A stretch of DNA of 64,000 bases from Bdellovibrio bacteriovorus (GTDB lineage Bacteria > Bdellovibrionota > Bdellovibrionia > Bdellovibrionales > Bdellovibrionaceae): contig NZ_LUKD01000005.1 of the NCBI RefSeq assembly GCF_001592745.1, positions 372,001 through 436,000 of the forward strand. The letters run 5' to 3'. The translations under genes were made by a program, and so were the position numbers. Position 1 is the stretch's first letter. Each line of letters starts with the position of its first letter. This document shows positions 34,670 to 42,583 of this stretch, piece after piece. The notes below the pieces were generated by a model. It was not told the DNA's origin. It saw only the letters and a program-made list of their open reading frames with translations, and did not search any database.

Positions 34670-34875
34670 GCCGCTTCCTCATTTCGCAAAGCTAGAAAAC
34701 TCGTGTTAAAACGGATCAGAAGAGGCCCGCCAAAAGGAGCACGACCTAAAATCGTGATCAACATGCCGACTCTTAAGCCCATTTCATGTAAACGCTCACG
34801 GAACACATTGTCTGCGGCGAATCCGGTGATTTCGACCTTCTGGCCTGGCTTTAATGATTTATCCAGTAAGTTCAT
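34645..34875 (-). CDS. feoA: Ferrous iron transport accessory protein FeoA
   Basis: 76 residues of SH3-like fold: SLKPGQKVEITGFAADNVFRERLHEMGLRVGMLITILGRAPFGGPLLIR, a clear FeoA pattern. It interacts with the FeoB GTPase domain. I prefer ATG 34875, with AGGGAA about seven bases upstream and a family-typical N-terminus; an in-frame ATG at 34917 would add 14 residues. Its end overlaps feoB by 25 bases. Confidence 0.93.
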   Translation of the reverse strand: MNLLDKSLKPGQKVEITGFAADNVFRERLHEMGLRVGMLITILGRAPFGGPLLIRFNTSFLALRNEEAACARVKLN

Positions 34876-35083
34876 AGAGTTTCCCTTGGGATCAATGAGC
34901 CTCTTAGTTAAAAGCATGCCCCCACAAAAGGAAGTTCTTTAACCCCCTGCGGACCAATTGAAAACAAAATGAGAACCAACATCAATTTCCCCTCGTAAAC
35001 CGGTATAAATATGAGCCCCACCATGGTCTTGTTTTTAAGACCAAAGGTTAAGTTTCACAGACCAAGACCGATCTGAAGTCTAT

Positions 35084-36139
35084 ATGGATTTTAGTATTAA
35101 GACTTCTTTGAGTATGAGCGCCGCGATCCTGACTTTGAGCCTCTCTGCACAAGCTTCGGAAGTGGTCTATCTTCCGGCTTACTGTGCTCCCGAACACTTA
35201 ACTGTCTTTGTAAATAACAAGTCTGCTGAGCCAGAGCGCATCTGGACTCAAACGCGCTTTGATCAGGAAATCCAAGAGCTTCACTATGATGTTGAAGCAA
35301 AATCTCAGATTAAAATTCGTGGAACTGAATTTCTGCCCACAAGGATGGCCGCCTCCTTCAAGTACTTCTCGAAGAGTCTACAAGTCAGTGTTGCCTGCGA
35401 AGAAAGTGCAAGTACTCCTTTAACTTCGAATGTAGGCCCTTCGGCTTCTCATTACCTGCCAGCCAACACGAAATCCGTGAAGATGCATTTGTTAAACCTT
35501 TTCTTAAAGTCGAACTCTGTTCAATTGAGAGCCTTTAACAAACTAGGATCTTTGATCGCAGAAAAGTCGATTTCACTTCAGAGCTATTATGATACGGAAA
35601 GCTTTAAATGGAGTTTTCAACAAAATGTCGCGCGCATTGAAGTGCAAGGCTTAGAGCGCGTTCATTCACTGTTGTTCTTTGATGCCAATGGCGTGGAAAA
35701 GCCAAGTCCAGCCGTGACTTTGGAACCTGCCCACCTGGACCCTTCAACGAAGAAAACTTACTTCTTAGTTTCAACGAAAGATGCGCAGGCCGACGAAGCT
35801 TTTGTTGTCGGTTTTGAAGATGAGGCTCAGATCAAAACAGCTCGAGAGCAGATTCAAAATCCTGCCTTAGAAAAGATTTTGGTGGCCGGCATCGAGTTGG
35901 GATCGGGTGGCTTTAATCGTGCCTTTTACAATAAGAACAAAGCGCCCTACTCATGGTCTGTGAACCGTGTCGATGCTTTTGCCGACTTTGCCCACATCGA
36001 CTGCGACGGCAGTCCCGATCTTACCGAGGAAAGACTGATGCTAAAATTAAACGAAGGCGGTCGCATCTGTTTCTGGCGCTACCGCATCGTACGTGAACTT
36101 ACTCTGGATGAAGTTCGCCGCGGGAAACTTAAGCCTTAG
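35084..36139 (+). CDS. Secreted protein with C-terminal BP74-like domain
   Basis: 351 residues with a signal peptide (TSLSMSAAILTLSLSAQASE). Residues about 27-230 are strand-rich, with no family I know. Residues about 239-340 (from AFVVGFEDEAQIKTAREQI through YSWSVNRVDAFADFAHIDCDGS to ICFWRYRIVREL) follow the layout of the BP74/calmodulin-binding-protein domain of eukaryotes and some bacteria: F.V.l.d...I..AR, a WS.....d.i.f......iCD block, and a W..R.vrE end. Function in bacteria unknown. The start lacks a good ribosome binding site. The 3' end overlaps the convergent PTPS gene by 11 bases. Confidence 0.7.
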   Translation: MDFSIKTSLSMSAAILTLSLSAQASEVVYLPAYCAPEHLTVFVNNKSAEPERIWTQTRFDQEIQELHYDVEAKSQIKIRGTEFLPTRMAASFKYFSKSLQVSVACEESASTPLTSNVGPSASHYLPANTKSVKMHLLNLFLKSNSVQLRAFNKLGSLIAEKSISLQSYYDTESFKWSFQQNVARIEVQGLERVHSLLFFDANGVEKPSPAVTLEPAHLDPSTKKTYFLVSTKDAQADEAFVVGFEDEAQIKTAREQIQNPALEKILVAGIELGSGGFNRAFYNKNKAPYSWSVNRVDAFADFAHIDCDGSPDLTEERLMLKLNEGGRICFWRYRIVRELTLDEVRRGKLKP

Positions 36140-36623
36140 AGGGAACGACGGTGGAAGCCCCCTGCCCTTGGGTTTCTGCGACGTAGACTCGCACTTGTCT
36201 GACCCCATATTGTTCAAATTCTTTATAGAATTCTTCAGCCAACAATCTTGAAAGTTGTTCCACACTGGTGTTTGTCACCGGCAATAGCAAAACCTCACTG
36301 AGCGGAAAAACATAAAAACGGTCACGAAACGTAACCTCTAAGCCTTTGGCGGTTTCTTTAAACTTCATGTCGGGATGCTGCTTTGGCAAAAGAACAATCT
36401 CGTCCCATTGATCCAGGCGCGCCTTGATGAATTTCTTAAAAACGTTAAAGTCCATAAAGTAACCATCCGCATGAAGATCTGACTCTACCGGAGTCTTAAT
36501 GTCCACACGCACCTGATAGTTGTGTCCATGCAGACGCTCGGCATGGGTTTCATCAAAGATCAGGAAGTGAGCCGCGGAAAATTTGAAATTCTGCTTAGCC
36601 AAATGCAATGTGGTCGTGGACAT
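36129..36623 (-). CDS. 6-pyruvoyl-tetrahydropterin synthase family, PTPS-III motif (probable folate bypass)
   Basis: 164 residues from ATG 36623, supported by GAGG six bases upstream. The zinc histidines are present (SAAHF at 16-20 and HGH at 32-34). The segment before HGH reads HAERLHGH: the catalytic cysteine of QueD is absent and a Glu gives the pattern ExxHGH, which defines the PTPS-III class. PTPS-III enzymes replace FolB by making 6-hydroxymethyl-dihydropterin from dihydroneopterin triphosphate in some bacteria and in Plasmodium. A folate role is therefore inferred. It is head-to-head with a second PTPS gene, only 20 bases apart. Confidence 0.85.
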   Translation of the reverse strand: MSTTTLHLAKQNFKFSAAHFLIFDETHAERLHGHNYQVRVDIKTPVESDLHADGYFMDFNVFKKFIKARLDQWDEIVLLPKQHPDMKFKETAKGLEVTFRDRFYVFPLSEVLLLPVTNTSVEQLSRLLAEEFYKEFEQYGVRQVRVYVAETQGQGASTVVPSKA

Positions 36624-36643
36624 AGTCACCTCAAAGTGCTTAT

Positions 36644-37012
36644 ATGAATAACATGAAATTCGAACTGAAGCAGCATTTTCAAATTGAATCAGCCCGTTTC
36701 TTGCCGCACTTACCGAAAGAGCACCCTTGTTCTCGTATGCATGGGCATAGCTTTAAGATCATCCTGACTTTAGTGGGAAATCTAGATCCCAAAATTGGTT
36801 GGGTGATTGACTATAATGACATTCAAGCCAAGATGAAGCCGCTATTAGAAAAAATCGATCACCGCGTTTTAAACGAAGTTGATGGCTTGGAAAATCCCAC
36901 GTCAGAACTTTTGGCAAAATGGGTTTATGACCGCGCACTCCCCGCCCTGCCGATGTTAACGCGTGTTTCTATTCTAGAGACTCCGTTCACGGAGTGTTCT
37001 TATCCCGCTTAA
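36644..37012 (+). CDS. queD: 6-carboxy-5,6,7,8-tetrahydropterin synthase QueD
   Basis: 122 residues (120 or so if the second Met at 36653 is used). The motif CSRMHGH (residues 29-35) is the CxxxHGH form of PTPS-I/QueD, with the catalytic cysteine. GWVIDYNDIQAKMKPLLEKIDHRVLNEV holds the Asp-His pair, and ENPTSELLAKWVYDRAL and a terminal ETPFTECSY are typical. It makes the carboxy-tetrahydropterin that leads to preQ0 and queuosine in tRNA. Divergent from the PTPS-III paralogue. Confidence 0.93.
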   Translation: MNNMKFELKQHFQIESARFLPHLPKEHPCSRMHGHSFKIILTLVGNLDPKIGWVIDYNDIQAKMKPLLEKIDHRVLNEVDGLENPTSELLAKWVYDRALPALPMLTRVSILETPFTECSYPA

Positions 37013-37085
37013 AAGCCTGCAACCTGCGCCTGATCTTTAACAGAACGACTGGCGCCTCCGACTGCCCTCATAAATACTCGGGCTC

Positions 37086-38111
37086 ATGCGGGGATTTTTA
37101 AAGAGTTTTTGTGCCATCATAACTTTGCTTCTGGCAGTTCCCTCTTTGGGGAATGAGCTGGAGCTGATTTTTTACCGCGCCCCTGCTCCCCTGAATTGGT
37201 CGACGCCAGGTAATTTAGTAAGAAGCACCTTTAAGAATTTAAAATTTAAAATCGGTGATCGGCCTTATCCCCACAGCATCTCTCACGTCAATGTGCGGTT
37301 GCAATGCGGGAAGAAAACTTCGCTCTATCGAGGCATGACCTCCAAGAAATCTAATTTTTCTTATGCCTGGGATTTTGTCATTGAGGGCAAGGCGTTAGAC
37401 ACTTTTTTAATCAACGTCAAAGGTCGGTTCTACACAGAAAAAGAAATACGTACCTGGCTTCCGACTTTAAAAGCTCAAGGTTATGTTCGAAGCCTTAAAG
37501 TTCTTTTGAATGAATCTCAGTGCTCTCGCGCAGAACGATATCTTTCGCTGTATGAGAACTTGGGGTTACAAAATATTTACGGTGGATTGCGATCTTTACC
37601 CTTACAGGGAGAAGGCGCCGGCTGTGCGGCCTTTGCGGTGAGCTTCTTGCAGATTTTAGATCTGTTCCCGTCTGAACTTGATGAGTATTGGAAAAGAAGA
37701 CTTTACGTTCCCTTGGAAATTCTTTCGACTCAAGAAAGAAGTGCGCGCATCGGTGCTATCGGCTATATGCGTGGTAAAGACCGCTGGTGGGCCCAGCCCT
37801 CAGAAAAGCACATCATTTTAGATTTCTGGGATCCGGAAAGAATGTTTCAATGGCAGGCCCAAATGCTTTCACAAAAAGCGAAATTGCCCGTTTATATGTC
37901 TTGGGAACAAGATCCGGGAAATGTTTTTGAAAGACTTGTCTGGGATGCCCGCAGTTACCCAACTCCGATGACTTACTTTTTTCAGTTTCGTCGGGGGATT
38001 TTAGAAAAAACCGTGAACTATCACATTAAAAATCGCGAAAGGCTTTTAACTCAGGAAGAGGTTTTAGATCGCTCTTCCCAAGTCTGTCGTAACTTTAGTG
38101 TCTGTCGTTAG
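37086..38111 (+). CDS. Secreted protein, possible permuted papain-like fold
   Basis: 341 residues with a signal peptide (SFCAIITLLLAVPSLG). No family recognised. An early histidine in SISHVNVRLQCG (about residue 65) and a later cysteine in GEGAGCAAFAVSFLQIL (about residue 180) occur in the order His then Cys, with local patterns like those of permuted NlpC/P60-type (YiiX-like) hydrolases. That is a tentative reading. The C-terminal part is rich in Trp and Tyr (KDRWWAQPSEKHIILDFWDPE). The stop overlaps the end of the convergent psd gene. Confidence 0.7.
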   Translation: MRGFLKSFCAIITLLLAVPSLGNELELIFYRAPAPLNWSTPGNLVRSTFKNLKFKIGDRPYPHSISHVNVRLQCGKKTSLYRGMTSKKSNFSYAWDFVIEGKALDTFLINVKGRFYTEKEIRTWLPTLKAQGYVRSLKVLLNESQCSRAERYLSLYENLGLQNIYGGLRSLPLQGEGAGCAAFAVSFLQILDLFPSELDEYWKRRLYVPLEILSTQERSARIGAIGYMRGKDRWWAQPSEKHIILDFWDPERMFQWQAQMLSQKAKLPVYMSWEQDPGNVFERLVWDARSYPTPMTYFFQFRRGILEKTVNYHIKNRERLLTQEEVLDRSSQVCRNFSVCR

Positions 38112-38935
38112 ACGATCAAAGGGGCATTGACCTTAACAGCAGGTCCCGTATCCAGATGTTTTTCAAACTTCTGACGGAAGTTCGGTGGATATAACATCAC
38201 CACAGTAGAGCCCATGCGGAACATACCTAATTCAGATCCTTTGTGAACCGGGATCTCTGGGCTGTAGTTTTTGTGTGTGAAAATATGCGGGCCCTTTTGG
38301 TTGCCACGCACTTTATCATCAAAACTCAAGACGATGTGCCCTACATTCGTGGCACCAACGAAGACCACGCCGACAGGACCCATATCTGTTTCAATCTCAA
38401 CAAGCACGCGCTCGTTCACCGAGAAAAGATTCGGAATATTTGTCGTGCTCCACTCGTTCACCGGCCATAATTCACCGGGCATGTAACGAACGTTCGTGAT
38501 CACTCCATCCACCGGTGAATGCACACGATGGTAGTCCGTCGGGCAAAGATAGTATGTCAGGAAAAAGCCCCCGGCCCACTTTTTCTGGCACTCGGGATCT
38601 TGGGTGAACTCATCCAATTTATAAGAAAGACCTTTTGCCTGAATCAGGGTGCCACCATCAATCGGATAAGCTTGCGTGATACGGCTGTCTGCTGGATGAA
38701 CAGCCCAAGACGAGCCGACGGGGCGCAGGCTTGGTTTTAAGCGGCGAACAAAGAAGTCCCCGATGGATTTGTAAGAGGTGTAAGGCATCTCCGCCTCTTC
38801 CAAATTAATGTTATAAAAACGGGCAAAGGTTCTGATACTCAGGTGCATAAGCCACTCAGGGCCTTCCCAGTGCATAAGATGACCGACCCAGCGGCTTAAA
38901 ACTCGTTTTGGCAGAACTCTGGTAATTGCAGACAT
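38108..38935 (-). CDS. psd: Phosphatidylserine decarboxylase
   Basis: 275-residue proenzyme that cleaves itself to generate a pyruvoyl group and decarboxylates phosphatidylserine to phosphatidylethanolamine. Visible: the N-terminal FYNINLEEAEMPYTSYKSIGDFFVRRLKPSLRP, the CPTDYHRVHSPVDG block with the charge-relay His and Asp, VFVGATNVGHIVL, and the self-cleavage site MGST in FRMGSTVVMLYP. The usual LGST is MGST here, which still provides Gly-Ser-Thr. It is monocistronic, convergent with the preceding secreted-protein gene. Confidence 0.95.
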   Translation of the reverse strand: MSAITRVLPKRVLSRWVGHLMHWEGPEWLMHLSIRTFARFYNINLEEAEMPYTSYKSIGDFFVRRLKPSLRPVGSSWAVHPADSRITQAYPIDGGTLIQAKGLSYKLDEFTQDPECQKKWAGGFFLTYYLCPTDYHRVHSPVDGVITNVRYMPGELWPVNEWSTTNIPNLFSVNERVLVEIETDMGPVGVVFVGATNVGHIVLSFDDKVRGNQKGPHIFTHKNYSPEIPVHKGSELGMFRMGSTVVMLYPPNFRQKFEKHLDTGPAVKVNAPLIV

Positions 38936-39040
38936 AAAATATTTATATCTGACTCACAGCCATTTGTCACCTGAAGAGCTATCAGCTAGGATGCTTGAAA
39001 CCTTTTTGATGCTTAACAGGCATCCCAGGAGCCAAGAACC

Positions 39041-40585
39041 GTGTCTAAGATATTTCAGAATATCGAAATTCCTATTGATGCTGATTTAGATGAAAAGTTG
39101 CAATGGTTGATGCCCGACCACGGTCCTTACCGTATTCTTCGCCAAAGCGTTGATGCGAGACGCTCTCACTCCCCGCATTTTGTTTATTCAATTGAGGTTG
39201 CGGAAAAAGGTGAAACTCTTCAGATTCCTCAATTCGAATTAGAGAAAATCTCTCACGCCAAAGAAAAACCATTGATTGTCGGTACAGGTCCAGCAGGTCT
39301 TTTTGCTGCCTTACGTTTTGTCGAAAGAGGCGTTCCTTGCGTGCTTTTTGAGCGCGGTTCTGACAGCGGCGAGCGCATCAAGGGTATTAATCAGTACTGG
39401 CGTTACGGAAAGCTCGATCCGCGCAACAACGTGTGCTTTGGTGAAGGCGGCGCGGGTCTTTATTCGGATGGTAAACTGATCACGCGTATTAAATCTCCGC
39501 ACATTCCTTATGTGATGAATCGTTTGGTGAAATTTGGAGCTCCGGAAGAAATTCAATGGCTTTCAAATCCTCACGTGGGTTCGGATCGCATTCGTCGTGT
39601 GATTCCCAAAATGCGTGAATTCTTGAAAGCCAGTGGCTGCGAAATTCATTTCAACACCCAAGTGACAGAAATCCTTCTTGAGGGTTCGCAAGTCGTGGGT
39701 GTGCGCACTGAGCATGGGACTGAATTTAAGTCTCCGCACGTTGTTTTAGCTACGGGTCACTCTGCCGAAGACATGATCAATCATTTGCGTGATATTGGTG
39801 TGCACTTGGACGGAAAGTCTTTTGCGATGGGCCTTCGCGTGGAGCATTCTCAAGCTTCTATTAACAAGATCCAGTATCGTCAGTTTTCAGAGCATCCTAA
39901 ATTAGGAGCGGCAAATTATAAACTGGCTCACCACAATGATAAAACAGGCATCGGTGTTTATTCTTTCTGCATGTGTCCGGGTGGCTATGTGCTTTCTTCA
40001 GGAACGGAAGCCGACGGTATCGTTTGCAACGGGATGAGTAACTATAATCGCAACTCGCCGTTTGCGAACGCGGCGATCGTCGTCAGTATTGATCATGAAA
40101 AGAATTTCGGCAAAGACGTCTTTGGCGGCATGAAGATGCGTCGCGATTTAGAGACACGCGCGTATCAATCAGTGCTAGATGCTGGGGGCAGTCGCGAGTT
40201 GCCAGCGCAGAATCTTTTAGACTTCTTGTATGGAACAAATTCTAAAACAGGGCCTCGTGCTTTGCGTGCGGGTTCTTCTCCTTCAGGTGCTATCAATATT
40301 CGTCTGGACGAGCTACTTCCTAAAAACATGCGTGATCGTTTGCGCGAAGGTTTTGAAAAATTCCAAGGCAGCATGAAAGGGTTCTTAACTGAAGATGCGC
40401 AAGTGTACGGCATTGAATCGCGTACGAGCTGCCCTGTTCGTGTGACCCGCGATAACGACAGCTTAGAAAGTATATCGCACAAAGGTTTGTATCCTGCCGG
40501 TGAAGGTGCGGGCTACGCGGGCGGAATCACTTCGGCCGCATGTGATGGTATACGCATCGCAGAAAAAATTATTGAACAACTTTAG
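39041..40585 (+). CDS. FAD-dependent dehydrogenase (COG2509-like)
   Basis: 514 residues. The FAD motif GTGPAGLFAALRFVERGVPCVLFERG lies at about 85-110, preceded by a small N-terminal domain (IPIDADLDEKLQWLMPDHGPYRILRQSVDAR). The pattern GEGGAGLYSDGKLITRI, a CPGGYVLSSG segment and GLYPAGEGAGYAGGITSAACDGIR identify the large NAD(FAD)-utilising dehydrogenase group of unknown substrate. It starts at GTG 39041 with AGGAG nine bases upstream. Cytoplasmic, apparently monocistronic. Confidence 0.9.
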   Translation: MSKIFQNIEIPIDADLDEKLQWLMPDHGPYRILRQSVDARRSHSPHFVYSIEVAEKGETLQIPQFELEKISHAKEKPLIVGTGPAGLFAALRFVERGVPCVLFERGSDSGERIKGINQYWRYGKLDPRNNVCFGEGGAGLYSDGKLITRIKSPHIPYVMNRLVKFGAPEEIQWLSNPHVGSDRIRRVIPKMREFLKASGCEIHFNTQVTEILLEGSQVVGVRTEHGTEFKSPHVVLATGHSAEDMINHLRDIGVHLDGKSFAMGLRVEHSQASINKIQYRQFSEHPKLGAANYKLAHHNDKTGIGVYSFCMCPGGYVLSSGTEADGIVCNGMSNYNRNSPFANAAIVVSIDHEKNFGKDVFGGMKMRRDLETRAYQSVLDAGGSRELPAQNLLDFLYGTNSKTGPRALRAGSSPSGAINIRLDELLPKNMRDRLREGFEKFQGSMKGFLTEDAQVYGIESRTSCPVRVTRDNDSLESISHKGLYPAGEGAGYAGGITSAACDGIRIAEKIIEQL

Positions 40586-40663
40586 GTGGTCTCATTTTCC
40601 CACCGACAATTTTTGGCCTAGACCTTGCAATTTCTCCCCGATGTATCTTTTGGAGGAGAAAAC

Positions 40664-42349
40664 ATGTCTACAAAACCACTTATCGGAGTCATTCTGACTC
40701 TTTTCTTGGGTGCGCACTCGTTTGCGACAACTCCCCAGGAGAAAAAACAAGATGTTGTCACTAGAACCGCGGCGAGCGGACAAACTGTTCGCTCAGAGCT
40801 TTCTTTAAATGTTACGCGCTCAGAGCCTTACCAGGACACTTACACTGAGCAAGTTCCTTATCAAGCTGAAGAAACCTACTACGTCGACATTCCCTATGAA
40901 ACCACTGAAACCTATTACGAAGACGTTCCTTATTATGAGCAAGAAACTTACTGGGAAAACGTTCCTTACACAGAACGTGTCGCCTACACGGACTATGAAG
41001 AATATTACGACAACGATTATGTTTGTCGAAACGTAACAAAATACCGAGAGGAGTGTTCTAACGAACGCGTCTGCGAACCGGGCCGCAATGTGTGTCGTCA
41101 GGTTGAAGAATGCGGCACGAACGCCCACGGACAACGCATCTGCAAGACACGCAAAGTGTGTGAAGATGGTCCTCGTGAATGTCGTGACTTACGTCAATGC
41201 CGCCAAGTCCCCTATTCAGATCGCGAATGTGGATATGAGCGTGTTCGCAAAACTCGCCCGGTCACACGTTACCGCGAAGAAACTCGTTATCGTCAAGAAC
41301 AGCGCACCCGCACAGTGACTAAGTACCGCAAGGAACTTCGCACACGCAAGGTGACTAAATATCGCCAAGAAGAGCGCACTCGTACAGTGACGAAATACCG
41401 TGAAGAAACACGTTGCTGCGTGACTCGCTATAGAGATGTCTTTGATCATCAGTTCACGCAACCGGCTTCGGTAATCTTCCCTGCTGGATCTGAACTTTTG
41501 GCGAATGAAACTGAATCTGTGAAGTTTGTTCTTACAGGAACAGAGGCCGCTCCGATTGTTACCGTCACTGTGAAATCAGATATCTTTACTTACACCGTGG
41601 CAGAAACTCGTCAGGATGGACGCGAAAAAGTATTCGTTCTTGCGGTTGCGCCTAAATGGTCTGTTGAAAATGCGGGTACGACTTCAGTCAAAGGATTGAA
41701 ACTTGCGTTTACGAAAGGCCAAGGCAAGATCTCTTTCCAAGAAACGGTGGCCGGTTCACGTTTGACTTCGACTTACGCGATTGAAGTACGTGATTCACAA
41801 AGCCAGTCTTTGGTTTTTGAAAATCGTTTAGAAAATTCGGCGGCAAAAATTGTTGAGATCGCAACTCCGGGTCTCGCTCGTGAAGGTAAGTACGCGATCA
41901 CTTTGCGTGTCGAACGCAAAGGGCAAAACGTCGCTGGCGGATTGATCCAATTTGAACAAAACGCGGAGTACGAAAAGAAAGGCCTTGCCGAAGAAGAAAT
42001 CAGTCTTTTGAGCGATTCAAAACAAGTGGCTATTGTTGGAATTGAAAGCGCTGGAGCAGATCGCGTGGTTGCAATTCGCGATAACACTCCTCATATCGAA
42101 GAAGTTCAATCGACTTACAAACTTGTAGTTTGGAAAAAACTTTCTAGCGGCAAGATTGAATGGTTGGGCGAAAAGAACTTCGCGCGCGATGCGATTCAAC
42201 GTGCCGATGGCAGCCTGGGTATTGCATTGAAAGAGATTGGATTAAATCCGTCTTCTAGCACGAAACTTTACATGGACCTTGTGGTTCGTCGCGAAAGTGC
42301 GCAGTACTTGTCGAACCGCGTGCAGTTTATTGTGAATAAAACATTTTAA
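40664..42349 (+). CDS. Secreted protein with Tyr/Glu repeats, Cys-rich core and Arg/Lys repeats
   Basis: 561 residues from ATG 40664, with GGAGGAG about six bases upstream and a signal peptide (LIGVILTLFLGAHSFA). Residues 52-116 hold a 12-residue acidic aromatic repeat of the form PYxxxETYYxDV (about five copies). Residues 121-189 carry ten cysteines in spaced motifs. Residues 199-257 hold an 11-residue basic repeat VTKYRxExRTRT (about four copies) ending in CC. Residues 262-561 look like strand-rich globular domains. The layout resembles YTV-type repeat proteins of planctomycetes in style only. An adhesive or wall-linked surface role is a guess. A terminator follows. Confidence 0.85.
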   Translation: MSTKPLIGVILTLFLGAHSFATTPQEKKQDVVTRTAASGQTVRSELSLNVTRSEPYQDTYTEQVPYQAEETYYVDIPYETTETYYEDVPYYEQETYWENVPYTERVAYTDYEEYYDNDYVCRNVTKYREECSNERVCEPGRNVCRQVEECGTNAHGQRICKTRKVCEDGPRECRDLRQCRQVPYSDRECGYERVRKTRPVTRYREETRYRQEQRTRTVTKYRKELRTRKVTKYRQEERTRTVTKYREETRCCVTRYRDVFDHQFTQPASVIFPAGSELLANETESVKFVLTGTEAAPIVTVTVKSDIFTYTVAETRQDGREKVFVLAVAPKWSVENAGTTSVKGLKLAFTKGQGKISFQETVAGSRLTSTYAIEVRDSQSQSLVFENRLENSAAKIVEIATPGLAREGKYAITLRVERKGQNVAGGLIQFEQNAEYEKKGLAEEEISLLSDSKQVAIVGIESAGADRVVAIRDNTPHIEEVQSTYKLVVWKKLSSGKIEWLGEKNFARDAIQRADGSLGIALKEIGLNPSSSTKLYMDLVVRRESAQYLSNRVQFIVNKTF

Positions 42350-42383
42350 TTAAAAATCGGCGACCTCCTGGGTTTGTTGGTTT

Positions 42384-42418
42384 CGGCTCTGCTCCCCAAG
42401 GCAGGGCCGTTTTTTTTC
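42384..42418 (+). terminator. Rho-independent terminator
   Basis: CGGCTCTGC (42384-42392) pairs with GCAGGGCCG (42401-42409, one G-U pair) and is followed by eight T. It ends the repeat-protein transcript. Confidence 0.9.
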
Positions 42419-42448
42419 TTCCCCTCTCTCGTTGTGCTTCGAGCGAGG

Positions 42449-42583
42449 GTTTGGGTTGGAGGGAGGTTTGGGGTTCGTCACTTCGTTCGGGCACGCCGTC
42501 CAGGCTCAGTCGGTGCCGAGGCTTCGCCTCGGTACCGAAGGCCCTCTCTTCGGACGCACCCCAAACCTCCCTCCAACCCAAAC
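42449..42583. repeat. Large intergenic inverted repeat A with inner hairpin
   Basis: Arms 42449-42474 and 42558-42583 are perfect 26-base inverted copies rich in GGTTTGG/CCAAACC. With one mismatch the stem continues to 42479/42553. Inside the 83-base loop a second stem of 13 base pairs (42510-42522 with 42526-42538, loop TTC) is present, with one G-U pair. It is non-coding and stands outside any transcript I can define. It could be a miniature mobile element, a nucleoid or protein-binding site, or a structured RNA. Confidence 0.9.

Noticed and set aside
34945-34995. Possible Fur box upstream of feoA
   Set aside because: The best stretch (about 34967-34989) shares too few positions with the 19-base consensus and has no clear dyad.
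42327-42581. 84-codon reverse frame across inverted repeat A
   Set aside because: It covers the terminator and both arms of the repeat; its amino-acid content simply reflects the repeat.
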